NCBI RefSeq assembly: GCF_051014445.1
Contig: NW_027488379.1
Location: forward strand, 558,001-622,000
Source: Colletes latitarsis
Taxonomy: Eukaryota > Arthropoda > Insecta > Hymenoptera > Colletidae
DNA: 64,000 nt
Direction of reading: 5' to 3'
Positions 24,000 to 38,600 of the stretch are shown here, in pieces (position 1 is the stretch's first letter; the number at the start of each line of letters is the position of its first letter). The notes under the pieces are model-generated. The model saw nothing but the letters and a program-made list of their open reading frames with translations. It was not told the DNA's origin and did not search any database. The translations under genes were made by a program, and so were the position numbers.

Positions 24000-26270
24000 T
24001 TAATATTTTTGAGGATAACGCATGTTAGGTCTGGGATAGGTCTGGGATTTGCCCACATCAGGCTCATACTTTCGCAGTTTTAACATGCATGTTGACCTGA
24101 TCGAGGGTTTTCTCTGCTTTGGATCACGTAGAATAGTGGTACCACACTAAAACAGTCAATTAAACCTAGTTTCGATCAATATTTTAGAGGATAACGAAAG
24201 TTATGTCTAGTTTAGGTCTGGGATTTGCCCTCATCAGACTCATACTTTCGCATTCTTCACATACTTGTTGAAAAGATCCTGGGGTTTTTTCTGGTTTGGA
24301 TCACGTAGTAATGTGGTACCACACTGAAACAGTCGATTAAACCTGGTTTCGATCAATATTTTTGGGGATAACGCATGTTAGGTCTAGGTTAGGCCGGGGA
24401 TATTCACTCATCAGACTCACACTTTCGCATTCTTCACATAGTTGTTGAACGGCTCCTGGGTTTTTTCTAGTTTGGTTCACGTAGTAATGTGGTACCACAC
24501 TGAAACATTCAATTAAACCTGGTCTTGATAAATATTTTAGAGGATAACGCATGTTAGGTTAGGGTTAGGTCTAGGATTTGCCCCCATCAGGCTCATACTT
24601 TCGCATATTTCTCATACTTCATGGCTGGATCCTGGGCTATTTCTGGATTGGATCACGTAGTAATGTGGTACCACACTGAAACAGTCAATTAAACCTGGTT
24701 TTGATCAATATTTTAGAGAATAATCCATGTTAGGTCTAGGTTAGGTCTGGGATTTGCTCTCATCAGGCTCATTGTTTCGCATATTTCTCATACTTGATGG
24801 ATAGATCCTGGGCTTTTTCTGGATTGCATCACGTAGTAAGGAAGTACAACACTGAAACAGACAATTAAACCTGGTTTCCATCAATATTTTAGAGGACCAC
24901 GCATGTTAGGTCTAGGTTAGGCCTGGGATTTGCCCTCATCAGGCTCATACTTTCGCGTTTTTCACATACTTGTTGAACGGATCCTGGGTTTTTTCTGGTT
25001 TGCATCACGTAGTAATGTGGGACCACACTGAAACAATCAATGAAACCTGGTCTTGATAAATATTTTAGAGAATAATTCATGTTAGGTCTAGGTTAGGTCT
25101 GGGATTTGCTCTCATCAGGCACATTCTTTCGCATATTTCTCATGCTTGATGGCTAGATCCTGGAGTTTTTCTGGATTGCATCACGTAGTAATGTGGTACC
25201 ACACTGAAACAGTCAATTAAACCTGGTTTCCATCAATATTTTAGAGGACAACGCATGTTAGGTCTGGGATAGGCCTGGGATTTGCCCTCATCAGGATCAT
25301 ACTTTCGCAGTTTTAACATACGTGTTGACCTGATCGAGGGTTTTTTCTGCTTTGCATCACGTAGTAAAGTGGTACCACACTGAAGCAGTCCATTAAACGT
25401 GGTTTGGATCAATATTTTAGAGGATAACGCATGTTAGGTCTAGGTTAGGTCTGGGGTTTTGCTCTCATCAGGCTCATTCTTTCGCATATTTCTCATACAT
25501 GATGGCTTGATCCTGGGCCTTTTCTGGATTGCATCACGTAGTAATGTGGGACCACACCGAAACAATCAATTAAACCTGGTCTTGATAAGTATTTTAGAGG
25601 ACAACGCATGTTAGGTCTGGGTTAGGTCTAGGATTTGCCCTCATCAGGCTCATACTTTCGCATATTTCTCATACTTCATGGCTAGATCCTGGGCTGTTTC
25701 TGGATTGTATCACGTAGTAATGCGGTACCACGCTGAAACAGTCAATTAAACCTGGTTTCGATCAATATTTTAGAGGATAACGCAAGTTTGGTCTGGGATA
25801 GGTCTGGGATTTGCCCTCATCAGGCTCATACTTACGCGTTTTTCACATACTTGTTGAACAGATTCTGGGTTTTTTTCTGGTTTGGGTCACGTAGTAATGT
25901 GGTACCACACTGAAACAGTCGATTAAACCAGGTTTCGATCAATATTTTAGAGGATAACGCAAGTTCAGTCTGGGATAGGTCTGGGATTTGCCCTCATCAG
26001 GCTCATACTTACGCGTTTTTCACATACTTGTTGAACAGATTCTGGGTTTTTTCTGGTTTGGGTCACGTAGTAATGTGGTACCACACTGAAAGAGTCGATT
26101 AAACCAGGTTTCAATCAATAATTTTGAGGATAACGCATGTAAGGTCTAGGTTAGGCCTGGGATTTTCACTCATCAGACTCATACATTCGCATTCTTCACA
26201 TACTTGTTGAACGGATCCTGGGTTTTTTCTGGTTTGGATCACGTAGTAATGTGGGGCCACACTGAAACAA
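24000..26270 (+). repeat. Family II core HOR, reference copy
   Basis: This ordered run of about 13 monomers recurs at about 37.40-39.66 kb (offset 13,396) and 61.00-63.27 kb (offset 37,001). It is also found inside both 2,607-bp copies from 15.2 kb and 17.8 kb. Marker variants in order are: gttttctctgctttgg, tttttggggataacgc, ggggatattcactc, the TTAGG triple, aataatccatg, gtaaggaagtacaac, gaccacgcatg, aataattcatg, the E3 monomer, tgatggcttgatcc, gcggtaccacgctg, and then cttacgcgtttttcac twice. Confidence 0.8.
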
Positions 26271-26649
26271 TCAATTAAACCTAGTCATGATAAATATTTT
26301 AGAGGATAACGCATGTTAGGTCTGGGATAGGTCTGGGATTTGCCCTCACCATACTCATACTTTCGCACACTTCACAAACTCGTTGAACAGATCCTGGGTT
26401 ATTTTCTGGTTTGGATCACATAGTAATGTGGTACCACACTGAAACAGTCGATTAAACCTGGTTTCGATTAATATTTTTGAGGATAACGCATGTTAGGTCT
26501 GGGATAGGTCTGGGATTTGCCTTCATCAGACTCATACTTTCGCAGTTTTAACATGCATGTTGACCTGATCGAGGGTTTTTTCTGCTTTGGATCACGTAGT
26601 AAAGTGGTACCACACTAAAACAGTCAATTAAACCTGGTTTCGATCAATA

Positions 26650-29600
26650 TTATAGAGGATAACGAAAGTTATGTCTAGTTTAGGCCTGGGATTTGCCCTC
26701 ATCAGACTCATACTTTCGCATACTTCACATACTTGTTGAACTGATCCTGGGTTTTTTTCTGGTTTGGATCACGTAGTAATGTGGTACCACACTGAAACAG
26801 TCGATTAAACCTGGTTTGGATCAATATTTTAGAGGATAACGCATGTTAGGTTTGGGTTAGGTCTAGGATTTGCCCTCATCAGGCTGATACTTTCGCATAT
26901 TTCTCATACTTCATGGCTAGATCCTGGGCTGTTTCTGGATTGTATCACGTAGTAATGTGGTACCACGCTGAAACAGCCAATTAAACCTGGTTTCGATCAA
27001 TATTTTAGAGGATAACGCAAGTTAGGTCTGGGATAGGTCTGGGATTTTCACTCATCAGACTCATACTTTCGCATTCTTCACATACTTGTTGAACAGATCC
27101 TGGGTTTTTTCTGGTTTGGGTCCGGTTAATGTGGTACCACACTGAAACAGTCGATTAAACCAGGTTTCCATCAATATTTTTGAGGGTAACGCATGTTAGG
27201 TCTGGGTTAGGTCTAGGATTTGCCCTCGTCAGGCTCATACTTTCGCATTCTTCCCATACTTGTTAAACGGATCCTGGGTTTTTTCCGGTTTGGATCACGT
27301 AGTAATGTGGGACCACACTGAAACAATCAATTAAACCTAGTCATGATAAATATTTTAGAGGATAACGCATGTTAGGTCTGGGATAGGTCTGGGATTTGCC
27401 CTCACCATACTCATACTTTCGCACACTTCACAAACTCGTTGAACAGATCCTGGGTTATTTTCTGGTTTGGATCACATAGTAATGTGGTACCACACTGAAA
27501 CAGTCGATTAAACCAGGTTTTGATCAATATTTTTGAGGATAACGCATGTTAGGTCTAGTTTAGGCCTGGGATTTGCCCTCATCAGACTCATACTTTCGCA
27601 TTCTTCACATACTTGTTGAACAGGTCCTGGGTTTTTTTCTGGTTTGGATCACGTAGTAATGTGGTACCACACTGAAACAGTCGATTAAACCAGGTTTCGG
27701 TCAATATTTTTGAGGATAACGCATGTTAGGTCTGGGTTAGGTCTAGGATTTGCCCCCATCAGGCTCATACATTCGCATTCTTCCCATACTTGTTAAACGG
27801 ATCCTGGGTTTTTTGCGGTTTGGATCACGTAGTAATGTGGGACCACACTGAAACACTCAATTAAACCTAGTCATGATAAATATTTTAGAGGATAACGCAT
27901 GTTAGGTCTGGGATAGGTCTGGGATTTGCCCTCACCATACTCATACTTTCGCACACTTCACAAACTCGTTGAACAGATCCTGGGTTATTTTCTGGTTTGG
28001 ATCACATAGTAATGTGGTACCACACTGAAACAGTCGATTAAACCAGGTTTTGATCAATATTTTTGAGGATAACGCATGTTAGGTCTAGTTTAGGCCTGGG
28101 ATTTGCCCTCATCAGACTCATACTTTCGCATACTTCAAATACTTGTTGAACAGGTCCTGGGTTTTTTTCTGGTTTGGATCACGTAGTAATGTGGTACCAC
28201 ACTGAAACAGTCGATTAAACCTGGTTTCGATCAATATTTTTGAGGATAACGCATGTTAGGTCTAGGTTAGGCCGGGGATTTTCACTCATCAGACTCATAC
28301 TTTCGCATTCTTCACATACTTGTTGGACGGACCCTGGGTTTTTTCTGGTTTGGGTCACGTAGTAATGTGGGACCACACTGAAACAATCAATTAAACCTGG
28401 TCTTGATAAATATTTTAGAGGATAACGCATGTTAGGTCTGGGATAGGTCTGGGATTTGCCCTCATCATACTCATACTTTCGCACACTTCACATACTCGTT
28501 GAACAGATCCTGGATTATTTTCTGGTTTGGATCACGTAGTCATGTGGTACCACACTGAAACAGTCGACTAAACCTGGTTTCGATCAATATTTTTGAGGAT
28601 AACGCATGTTAGGTATAGGTTAGGCCGAGGATTTTCACTCATCAGACTCATACTTTCGCATTCTCCACATACTTGTTGAACGGATCCTGGGTTTTTACTG
28701 GTTTGGATCACGTAGTAATGTGGTACCACACTGAAACAATCAACTAAACCTGGTCTTGATGAATATTTTAGAGGATAACGCATGTTAGGTTTGGGTTAGG
28801 TCTAGGATTTGCCCTCATCAGGCTCATACTTTCGCATATTTCTCATACTTCATGGCTAGATCCTGGGCTGTTTCTGGATTGTGTCACGTAATAATGTGGT
28901 ACCACGCTGAAACAGTCAATTAAACCTGGTCTTGATAAATATTTTAGGGGATAACGCTTGTTAGGTCTAGGTTAGCTCTGGGATTTTCACTCATCAGACT
29001 CATACTTTCGCATTCTTCACATACTTGTTGAACAGATACAGGGTTTTTTCTGGTTTGGATCACATAGTAATGTGGCACCACACTGAAACAGACGATTAAA
29101 CCAGGTTTCGATCAATATTTTTGAGGATAACGCATGTTAGGTCTAGGTTAGGCCGGGGTTTTTCACTCATCACACTCATACTGTCGCATTCTTCACATAG
29201 TTGTTGAACGGATCCTGGGTTTTTACTGGTTTGGATCACGTAGTAGTGAAGTGCAACACTGAAACAGTCAATTAAACCTGGTTTCCATCAATATTTTAGA
29301 GGACAACGCATGTTAGGTCTAGGTTAGGCCGAGGATTTTCACTCATCAGACTCATACTTTCGCATTCTCCACATACTTGTTGAACGGATCCTGGGTTTTC
29401 ACTGGTTTGGATCACGTAGTAATGTGGTACCACACTGAAACAGTCGATTAAACCTGGTTTCGATCAATATTTTTGAGGATAACGCATGTTAGGTCTAGGT
29501 TAGGCCGAGGATTTTCACTCATCAAACTCGTACTTTCGCATTCTCCACATACTTGTAGGACGGATCCTGGGTTTTTTCTGGTTTGGATCACGTAGTAATG

Positions 29601-32600
29601 TGGGACCACACTGAAACAATCAATTAAACCTGGTCTTGATAAATATTTTAGAGGATAACGCATGTTTGGTACCTGGGATAGGTCTGGGATTTGCCCTCAT
29701 CATACTCATACTTTCGCACACTTCACAAACTCGTTGAACAGATCCTGGGTTATTTTCTGGTTTGGATCACATAGTAATGTGGTACCACACTGAAACAGTA
29801 GATTAAACCAGGTTTTGATCAATATTTTTGAGGATAACGCATGTTAGGTCTAGTTTAGGCCTGGGATTTGCCCTCATCAGACTCATACTTTCGCATACTT
29901 CAAATACTTGTTGAACAGGCGCTGGGTTTTTTTCTGGTTTCGATCACGTAGTAATGTGGCGCCACACTGAAACAGTCGATTAAACCTGGTTTCGATCAAT
30001 ATTTTTGAGGATAACGCATGTTAGGTATAGGTTAGGCCGAGGATTTTCACTCATCAGACTCATACTTTCGCATTCTCCACATACTTGTTGAACGGATCCT
30101 GAGTTTTTTCTGGTTTGGATCACATAGTAATGTGGTACCACACTGAAACAGACGATTAAACCAGGTTTCGATCGATATTTTTGAGGATAACGCATGTTAG
30201 GTCTAGGTTAGGCCGGGGTTTTTCACTCAACACACTCATACTTTCGAATTCTTCACATACTTGTTGAACGGATCCTGGGTTTTTACTGGTTTGGAGCACG
30301 TAGTAATGTGGTACCACACTGAAACATTCAATTAAAGCTGGTCTTGATAAATATTTTAGAGGATAGCGCATGTTAGGTCTGGGATAGGTCTGGGATTTGC
30401 CCACATCAGGCTCATACTTTCGCGTTTTTCACATACTTGTTGAACAGATCCTGGGTTTTTTCCGGTTTGGGTCACGTAGTAGTGTGGTACCACACTGAAA
30501 CAGTCGATTAAACCTGGTTTGGATCAATATTTTAGAGGATAAGGCATGTTAGGTCTAGGTTAGGCCGGGGATTTTCACTCATCAGACTCATACTTTCGCA
30601 TTCTGCACATACTTGTTGGACGGATCCTGGGTTTTTTCTGGTTTGGATCACGTAGTAATGTGGGACCACACTGAAACAGTCGATTATACCTGGTTTTGAT
30701 AAATATTTTAGAGGATAACGCATGTTAGGTTTGAGTTAGGTCTAGGATTTGCCCTCATCAGGCTCATACTTTCGCATATTTCTCATACTTCATGGCTAGA
30801 TCCTGGGCTGTTTCTGGATTGTGTCACGTAGTAATGTGGGACCACACTGAAACAATCAATTAAACCTGGTCTTGATAAATATTTTAGAGGATAACGCATG
30901 TTAGGTCTGGGATAGGTCTGGGATTTGCCCTCATCATACTCATACTTTCGCACACTTCACATACTCGTTGAACAGATCCTGGATTATTTTCTGGTTTGGA
31001 TCACATAGTAATGTGGTACCACACTGGAACAGTCGATTAAACCAGGTTTTGATCAATATTTTTGAGGATAACGCATGTTAGGTCTAGTTTAGACCTGGGA
31101 TTTGCCCTCATCAGACTCATTCTTTCGCATACTTCAAATACTTCTTGAACAGGTCCTGGTTTTTTTTCTGGTTTGGATCACGTAGTCATGTGGTACCACA
31201 CTGAAACAGTCGACTAAACCTGGTTTCGATCAATATTTTTGAGGATAACGCATGTTAGGTATAGGTTAGGCCGAGGATTTTCACTCATCAGACTCATACT
31301 TTCGCATTCTCCACATACTTGTTGAACGGATCCTGAGTTTTTACTGGTTTGGATCACGTAGTAATGTGGTACCACACTGAAACAATCAACTAAACCTGGT
31401 CTTGATGAATATTTTAGAGGATAACGCATGTTAGGTTTGGGTTAGGTCTAGGATTTGCCCTCATCAGGCTCATACTTTCGCATATTTCTCATACTTCATG
31501 GCTAGATCCTGGGCTGTTTCTGGATTGTGTCACGTAATAATGTGGTACCACGCTGAAACAGTCAATTAAACCTGGTCTTGATAAATATTTTAGGGGATAA
31601 CGCTTGTTAGGTCTAGGTTAGCTCTGGGATTTTCACTCATCAGACTCATACTTTCGCATTCTTCACATACTTGTTGAACAGATACAGGGTTTTTTCTGGT
31701 TTGGATCACATAGTAATGTGGCACCACACTGAAACAGACGATTAAACCAGGTTTCGATCAATATTTTTGAGGATAACGCATGTTAGGTCTAGGTTAGGCC
31801 GGGGTTTTTCACTCATCACACTCATACTGTCGCATTCTTCACATAGTTGTTGAACGGATCCTGGGTTTTTACTGGTTTGGATCACGTAGTAGTGAAGTGC
31901 AACACTGAAACAGTCAATTAAACCTGGTTTCCATCAATATTTTAGAGGACAACGCATGTTAGGTCTAGGTTAGGCCGAGGATTTTCACTCATCAGACTCA
32001 TACTTTCGCATTCTCCACATACTTGTTGAACGGATCCTGGGTTTTCACTGGTTTGGATCACGTAGTAATGTGGTACCACACTGAAACAGTCGATTAAACC
32101 TGGTTTCGATCAATATTTTTGAGGATAACGCATGTTAGGTCTAGGTTAGGCCGAGGATTTTCACTCATCAAACTCGTACTTTCGCATTCTCCACATACTT
32201 GTTGAACGGATCCCGGGTTTTTACTGGTTTGGATCACGTAGTAATGTGGTACCACACTGAAACAGTCAATTAAACCTGGTTTCCATCAATATCTTAGAGA
32301 ACAACGCAAGTTAGGTCTGGGATAGGTCTGGGATTTGCTCTCATCAGGCTCATACTTTCGCGTTTTTCACATACTTGTTGAATAGATCCTGGGGTTTTTC
32401 TGGTTTGGATCACGTAGTAGTGTGGTACCACACTGAAACAATCAATTAAACCTGGTCTTGATAAATATTTTAGAGGACAACGCATGTTAGGTCTGGGTTA
32501 GGTCTAGGATTTGCCCTCATCAGGCTCATACTTTCGCATATTTCTCATACTTCATGGCTAGATCCTGGGCTATTTCTGGATTGGATCACGTAGTAATGTG

Positions 32601-32690
32601 GTACCACACTGAAACAGTCGATTAAACCTGGTTTCGATTAATATTTCTGAGGATAACGCATGTTAGGACTGAGATCGGTCTGGGATTTGC
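26650..32690 (+). repeat. Family I satellite domain, second
   Basis: No type E monomer occurs between about 26,540 and 32,713. The left part repeats the 22.5-23.5 kb run at an offset near 4.4 kb (25 monomers). Near 27,124 it carries a 3-bp loss (gtccggttaatgtgg against gtccggtagtaatgtgg). The right part is the relative of 7.5-10.3 kb. Confidence 0.8.
28530..32230 (+). repeat. 2,646-bp offset HOR pair (15 monomers)
   Basis: The run at about 28,530-29,560 recurs at about 31,176-32,210 with an offset of 2,646 bp, or 15 monomers. Both copies share gtagtcatgtgg, cagtcgactaaacc, cgtaataatgtgg, ttttaggggataacgcttg, gatacaggg, catactgtcgcattc and cgtagtagtgaagtgc. They diverge at the right end, where the first has cttgtaggacgg and the second cttgttgaacgg. 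The block also exists at about 9.05-10.1 kb. Confidence 0.8.
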
Positions 32691-35600
32691 CCTCATCTGG
32701 CTCATACTTTTGCAGTTTTAACATGCATGTTGACCTGATCGAGGGTTTTTTCTGCTTTGGATCACGTAGTAAAGTGGTACCACTCTAAAACAGTCAATTA
32801 AACCTGGTTTCGATCAATGTTTTAGAGGACAACGCATGTTAGGTCTAGGTTAGGCCTGGGATTTGCCCACATCAAGCTCATACTTTCGCATACTTCTCAT
32901 ACTTCATGGCTAGATCCTGGGCTGTTTCTGGATTGTATCACGTAGTAATGTGGTACCACGCTGAAACAGTCAATTAAACCTGGTTTCGTTCAATATTTTA
33001 GAGGATAACGCAAGTTAGGTCTGGGATAGGTCTGGGATTTGCCCTCATCAGGCTCATACTTTCGCGTTTTTCACATACTTGTTGAACAGATCCTGGGTTT
33101 TTTCCGGCTTGGGTCACGTAGTAGTGTGGTACCACACTGAAACAGTCGATTAAACCTGGTTTCGATCAATAGTTTTGAGGATAACGCATGTTAGGTCTGG
33201 GATAGGTCTGGGATTTGCCCTCATCAGGCTCATACTTCCGCAGTTTTAACATGCATGTTGACCTGATCGAGGGTTTTTTCTGCTTTGGATCACGTAGTAA
33301 AGTGGTACCACAACTAAAACAGTCAATCAAACCTGGTTTCGATCACTATTTTAGAGGATAACGCAAGTTAGGTCTGGGATAGGTCTGGGATTAGCCCTCA
33401 TCAGACTCATACTTTCGCACACTTCACATACTCGTTGACAAGATCCTGGGTTTTTTTCTGGTTTGGATCACGCAGTAATGTAGTACCACACTGAAACAGT
33501 CGATTAAGCCTGGTTTCGATTAATATTTTTGAGGATAACGCATGTTAGGTCTGGGATAGGTCTGGGATTTGCCCACATCAGGCTCATACTTTCGCAGTTT
33601 TAACATGCATGTTGACCTGATCGAGGGTTTTCTTTGCTTTGGATCACGTAGAAAAGTGGTACCACACTAAAACAGTCAATTAAACCTGGTTTCGATCAAT
33701 ATTTTAGAGGATAACGAAAGTTATGTCAAGTTTAGGTCTGGGATTTGCCCTCATCAGACTCATACTATCGCATTCTTCACATACTTGTTGAAAAGATCCT
33801 GGGGCTTTTTCTGGTTTGGATCACGTAGTAATGTGGTACCACACTAAAACAGTCGATTAAACCTGGTTTCGATCAATATTTTTGGGGATAACGCATGTTA
33901 GGTCTAGGTTAGGCCGGGGATATTCACTCATCAGACTCACACTTTCGCATTCTTCACATAGTTGTTGAACGGCTCCTGGGTTTTTTCTAGTTTGGTTCAC
34001 GTAGTAATGTGGTACCACACTGAAACATTCAATTAAACCTGGTCTTGATAAATATTTTAGAGGATAACGCATGTTAGGTTAGGGTTAGGTCTAGGATTTG
34101 CCCCCATCAGGCTCATACTTTCGCATATTTCTCATACTTCATGGCTGGATCCTGGGCTATTTCTGGATTGGATCACGTAGTAATGTGGTACCACACTGAA
34201 ACAGTCAATTAAACCTGGTTTTGATCAATATTTTAGAGAATAATCCATGTTAGGTCTAGGTTAGGTCTGGGATTTGCTCTCATCAGGCTCATTCTTTCGC
34301 ATATTTCTCATACTTGATGGATAGATCCTGGGCTTTTTCTGGATTGCATCACGTAGTAAGGAAGTACAACACTGAAACAGACAATTAAACCTGGTTTCCA
34401 TCAATATTTTAGAGGACCACGCATGTTAGGTCTAGGTTAGGCCTGGGATTTGCCCTCATCAGGCTCATACTTTCGCGTTTTTCACATACTTGTTGAACAG
34501 ATTCTGGGTTTTTTCTGGTTTGGGTCACGTAGTAATGTGGTACCACACTGAAACAGTCGATTAAACCAGGTTTCGATCAATAATTTTGAGGATAACGCAT
34601 GTAAGGTCTAGGTTAGGCCTGGGATTTTCACTCATCAGACTCATACATTCGCATTCTTCACATACTTGTTGAACGGATCCTGGGTTTTTTCTGGTTTGGA
34701 TCACGTAGTAATGTGGGGCCACACTGAAACAATCAATTAAACCTGGTCATGGTAAATATTTTAGAGGACAACGCATGTTAGGTCTGGGATAGACCTGGGA
34801 TTTGCCCTCATCAGGATCATACTTTCGCAGTTTTAACATACATGTTGACCTGATCGAGGGTTTTTTCTGCTTTGCATCACGTAGTAAAGTGGTACCACAC
34901 TGAAGCAGTCCATTAAACTTGGTTTGAATCAATATTTTAGAGGATAACGCATGTTAGGTCTAGGTTAGGTCTGGGATTTGCTCTCATCAGGCTCATTCTT
35001 TCGCATATTTCTCATACATGATGGCTTGATCCTGGGCTTTTTCTGGTATGCATCACGTAGTAATGTGGGACCACACTGAAACAATCAATTAAACCTGGTC
35101 TTGATAAATATTTTAGAGGACAACGCATGTTAGGTCTGGGTTAGGTCTAGGATTTGCCCTCATCAGGCTCATACTTTCGCATATTTCTCATACTTCATGG
35201 CTAGATCCTGGGCTGTTTCTGGATTGTATCACGTAGTAATGCGGTACCACGCTGAAACAGTCAATTAAACCTGGTTTCGATCAATATTTTAGAGGATAAC
35301 GCAAGTTTGGTCTGGGATAGGTCTGGAATTTGCCCTCATCAGGCTCATACTTACGCGTTTTTCACATACTTGTTGAACAGATTCTGGGTTTTTTCTGGTT
35401 TGGGTCACGTAGTAATGTGGTTACACTGAAACAGTCGATTAAACCAGGTTTCGATCAATATTTTAGAGGATAACGCAAGTTTAGTCTGGGATAGGTCTGG
35501 GATTTGCCCTCATCAGGCTCATACTTACGCGTTTTTCACATACTTGTTGAACAGATTCTGGGTTTTTTCTGGTTTGGGTCACGTAGTAATGTGGTACCAC

Positions 35601-38600
35601 ACTGAAACAGTCGATTAAACCAGGTTTCGATCAATAATTTTGAGGATAACGCATGTAAGGTCTAGGTTAGGCCTGGGATTTTCACTCATCAGACTCATAC
35701 ATTCGCATTCTTCACATACTTGTTGAACGGATCCTGGGTTTTTTCTGGTTTGGATCACGTAGTAATGTGGGGCCACACTGAAACAATCAATTAAACCTGG
35801 TCATGGTAAATATTTTAGAGGATAACGCATGTTAGGTCTGGGTTAGGTCTAGGCTTTGCCCTCGTCAGGCTCATACTTTCGCATGTTTCTCATACTTCAT
35901 GGCTAGATCCTGGGCTATTTCTGGACTGGATCACGTAGTAATGTGGTACCACACTGAAACAGTCAATTAAACCAGGTTTCGATCAATATTTTAGAGGATA
36001 ACGGAAGTTAGGTCTGGGATAGGTCTGGGATTTGCCCTCATCAGGCTCATACTTTCACAGTTTTAACATGCATGTTGACCTGATCGAGGGTTTTTTCTGC
36101 TTTGGATCACGTAGTAAAGTGGTGCCACAACTAAAACAGTCAATTAAACCTGGTTTCGATCACTATTTTAGAGGATAACGCAAGTTAGGTCTGGGATAGG
36201 TCTCGGATTATCCCTCATCAGACTCATACTTTCGCACACTTCACATACTCCTTGACAAGATCCAGGGTTTTTTTCTGGTTTGGATCACGTAGTAATGTGG
36301 TACCACACTGAAACAGTCGATTAAACCTGGTTTCGATTAATATTTTTGAGGATAACGCATGTTAGGTCTGGGATAGGTCTGGGATTTGCCTTCATCAGAC
36401 TCATACTTTCGCAGTTTTAACATGCATGTTGACCTGATCGAGGGTTTTTTCTGCTTTGGATCACGTAGTAAAGTGGTACCACACTAAAACAGTCAATTAA
36501 ACCTGGTTTCGATCAATATTTTAGAGGATAACGAAAGTTATGTCTAGTTTAGGCCTGGGATTTGCCCTCATCAGACTCATACTCTCGCATACTTCACATA
36601 CTTGTTGAACTGATCCTGGGTTTTTTTCTGGTTTGGATCACGTAGTAAAGAGGTACCACACTGAAGCAGTCCATTAAACCTGGTTTCGTTCAATATTTTA
36701 GAGGATAACGCATGTTAGGTTTGGGTTAGGTCTAGGATTTGCCCTCATCAGGCTGATACTTTCGCATATTTCTCATACTTCATGGCTAGATCCTGGGCTG
36801 TTTCTGGATTGTATCACGTAGTAATGTGGTACCACGATGAAACAATCAATTAAACCTGGTTTCGTTCAATATTTTAGAGGATAACGCAAGTTAGGTCTGG
36901 GATAGGTCTGGGATTTGCCCTCATCAGGCTCATACTTTCGCGTTTTTCACATACTTGTTGAACAGATCCTGGGTTTTTTCCGGCTTGGGTCACGTAGTAG
37001 TGTGGTACCACACTGAAACAGTCGATTAAACCTGGTTTCGATCAATAGTTTTAAGGATAACGCATGTTAGGTCTGGGATAGGTCTGGGATTTGCCCTCAT
37101 CAGGCTCATACTTCCGCAGTTTTAACATGCATGTTGACCTGATCGAGGGTTTTTTCTGCTTTGGATCACGTAGTAAAGTGGTACCACAACTAAAACAGTC
37201 AATCAAACCTGGTTTCGATCACTATTTTAGAGGATAACGCAAGTTAGGTCTGGGATAGGTCTGGGATTAGCCCTCATCAGACTCATACTTTCGCACACTT
37301 CACATACTCGTTGACAAGATCCTGGGTTTTTTTCTGGTTTGGATCACGTAGTAATGTAGTACCACACTGAAACAGTCGATTAAGCCTGGTTTCGATTAAT
37401 ATTTTTGAGGATAACGCATGTTAGGTCTGGGATAGGTCTGGGATTTGCCCACATCAGGCTCATACTTTCGCAGTTTTAACATGCATGTTGACCTGATCGA
37501 GGGTTTTCTCTGCTTTGGATCACGTAGAAAAGTGGTACCACACTAAAACAGTCAATTAAACCTGGTTTCGATCAATATTTTAGAGGATAACGAAAGTTAT
37601 GTCTAGTTTAGGTCTGGGATTTGCCCTCATCAGACTCATACTTTCGCATTCTTCACATACTTGTTGAAAAGATCCTGGGGTTTTTTCTGGTTTGGATCAC
37701 GTAGTAATGTGGTACCACACTGAAACAGTCGATTAAACCTGGTTTCGATCAATATTTTTGGGGATAACGCATGTTAGGTCTAGGTTAGGCCGGGGATATT
37801 TTTTCATCAGACTCACACTTTCGCATTCTTCACATAGTTGTTGAACGGCTCCTGGGTTTTTTCTAGTTTGGTTCACGTAGTAATGTGGTACCACACTGAA
37901 ACATTCAATTAAACCTGGTCTTGATAAATATTTTAGAGGATAACGCATCTTAGGTTAGGGTTAGGTCTAGGATTTGCCCCCAACAGGCTCATACTTTCGC
38001 ATATTTCTCATACTTCATGGCTGGATCCTGGGCTATTTCTGGATTGGATCACGTAGTAATGTGGTACCACACTGAAACAGTCAATTAAACCTGGTTTTGA
38101 TCAATATTTTAGAGAATAATCCATGTTAGGTCTAGGTTAGGTCTGGGATTTGCTATCATCAGGCTCATTCTTTCGCATATTTCTCATACTTGATGGATAG
38201 ATCCTGGGCTTTTTCTGGATTGCATCACGTAGTAAGGAAGTACAACACTGAAACAGACAATTAAACCTGGTTTCCATCAATATTTTAGAGGACCACGCAT
38301 GTTAGGTCTAGGTTAGGCCTAGGATTAGCCCTCATCGGGCTCATACTTTCGCGTTTTTCACATACTTGTTGAACGGATCCTGGGTTTTTTCTGGTTTGCA
38401 TCACGTAGTAATGTGGGACCACACTGAAACAATCAATGAAACCTGGTCTTGATAAATATTTTAGAGAATAATTCATGTTAGGTCTAGGTTAGGTCTGGGA
38501 TTTGCTCTCATCAGGCACATTCTTTCGCATATTTCTCATACTTGATGGGTAGATCCTGGAGTTTTTCTGGATTGCATCACGTAGTAATGTGGTACCACAC

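Larger units (their letters stand above)
11941..26650 (+). repeat. Family II satellite domain (type E-rich)
   Basis: Type E monomers (gcagttttaacat, gacctgatcgaggg, and gaag or aaaacagtc after the dyad) begin near 11,985. They recur at intervals of two to eight monomers up to about 26,540. Three sub-forms are visible. E1 has ccacaactaaaac, E2 has ccacactaaaac, and E3 has taacatacatgttgacc with gaagcagtccatt. E1 and E2 commonly lie two monomers apart. The one long type E gap, about 21.97-23.72 kb, is filled by family I-like monomers. Confidence 0.8.

Noticed and set aside
37790..37805. ggggatattttttcatcag as an inserted T tract
   Set aside because: Compared with ggggatattcactcatcag in the homologous copies it has the same length. 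It is three substitutions, possibly a sequencing or assembly error, with no length change.
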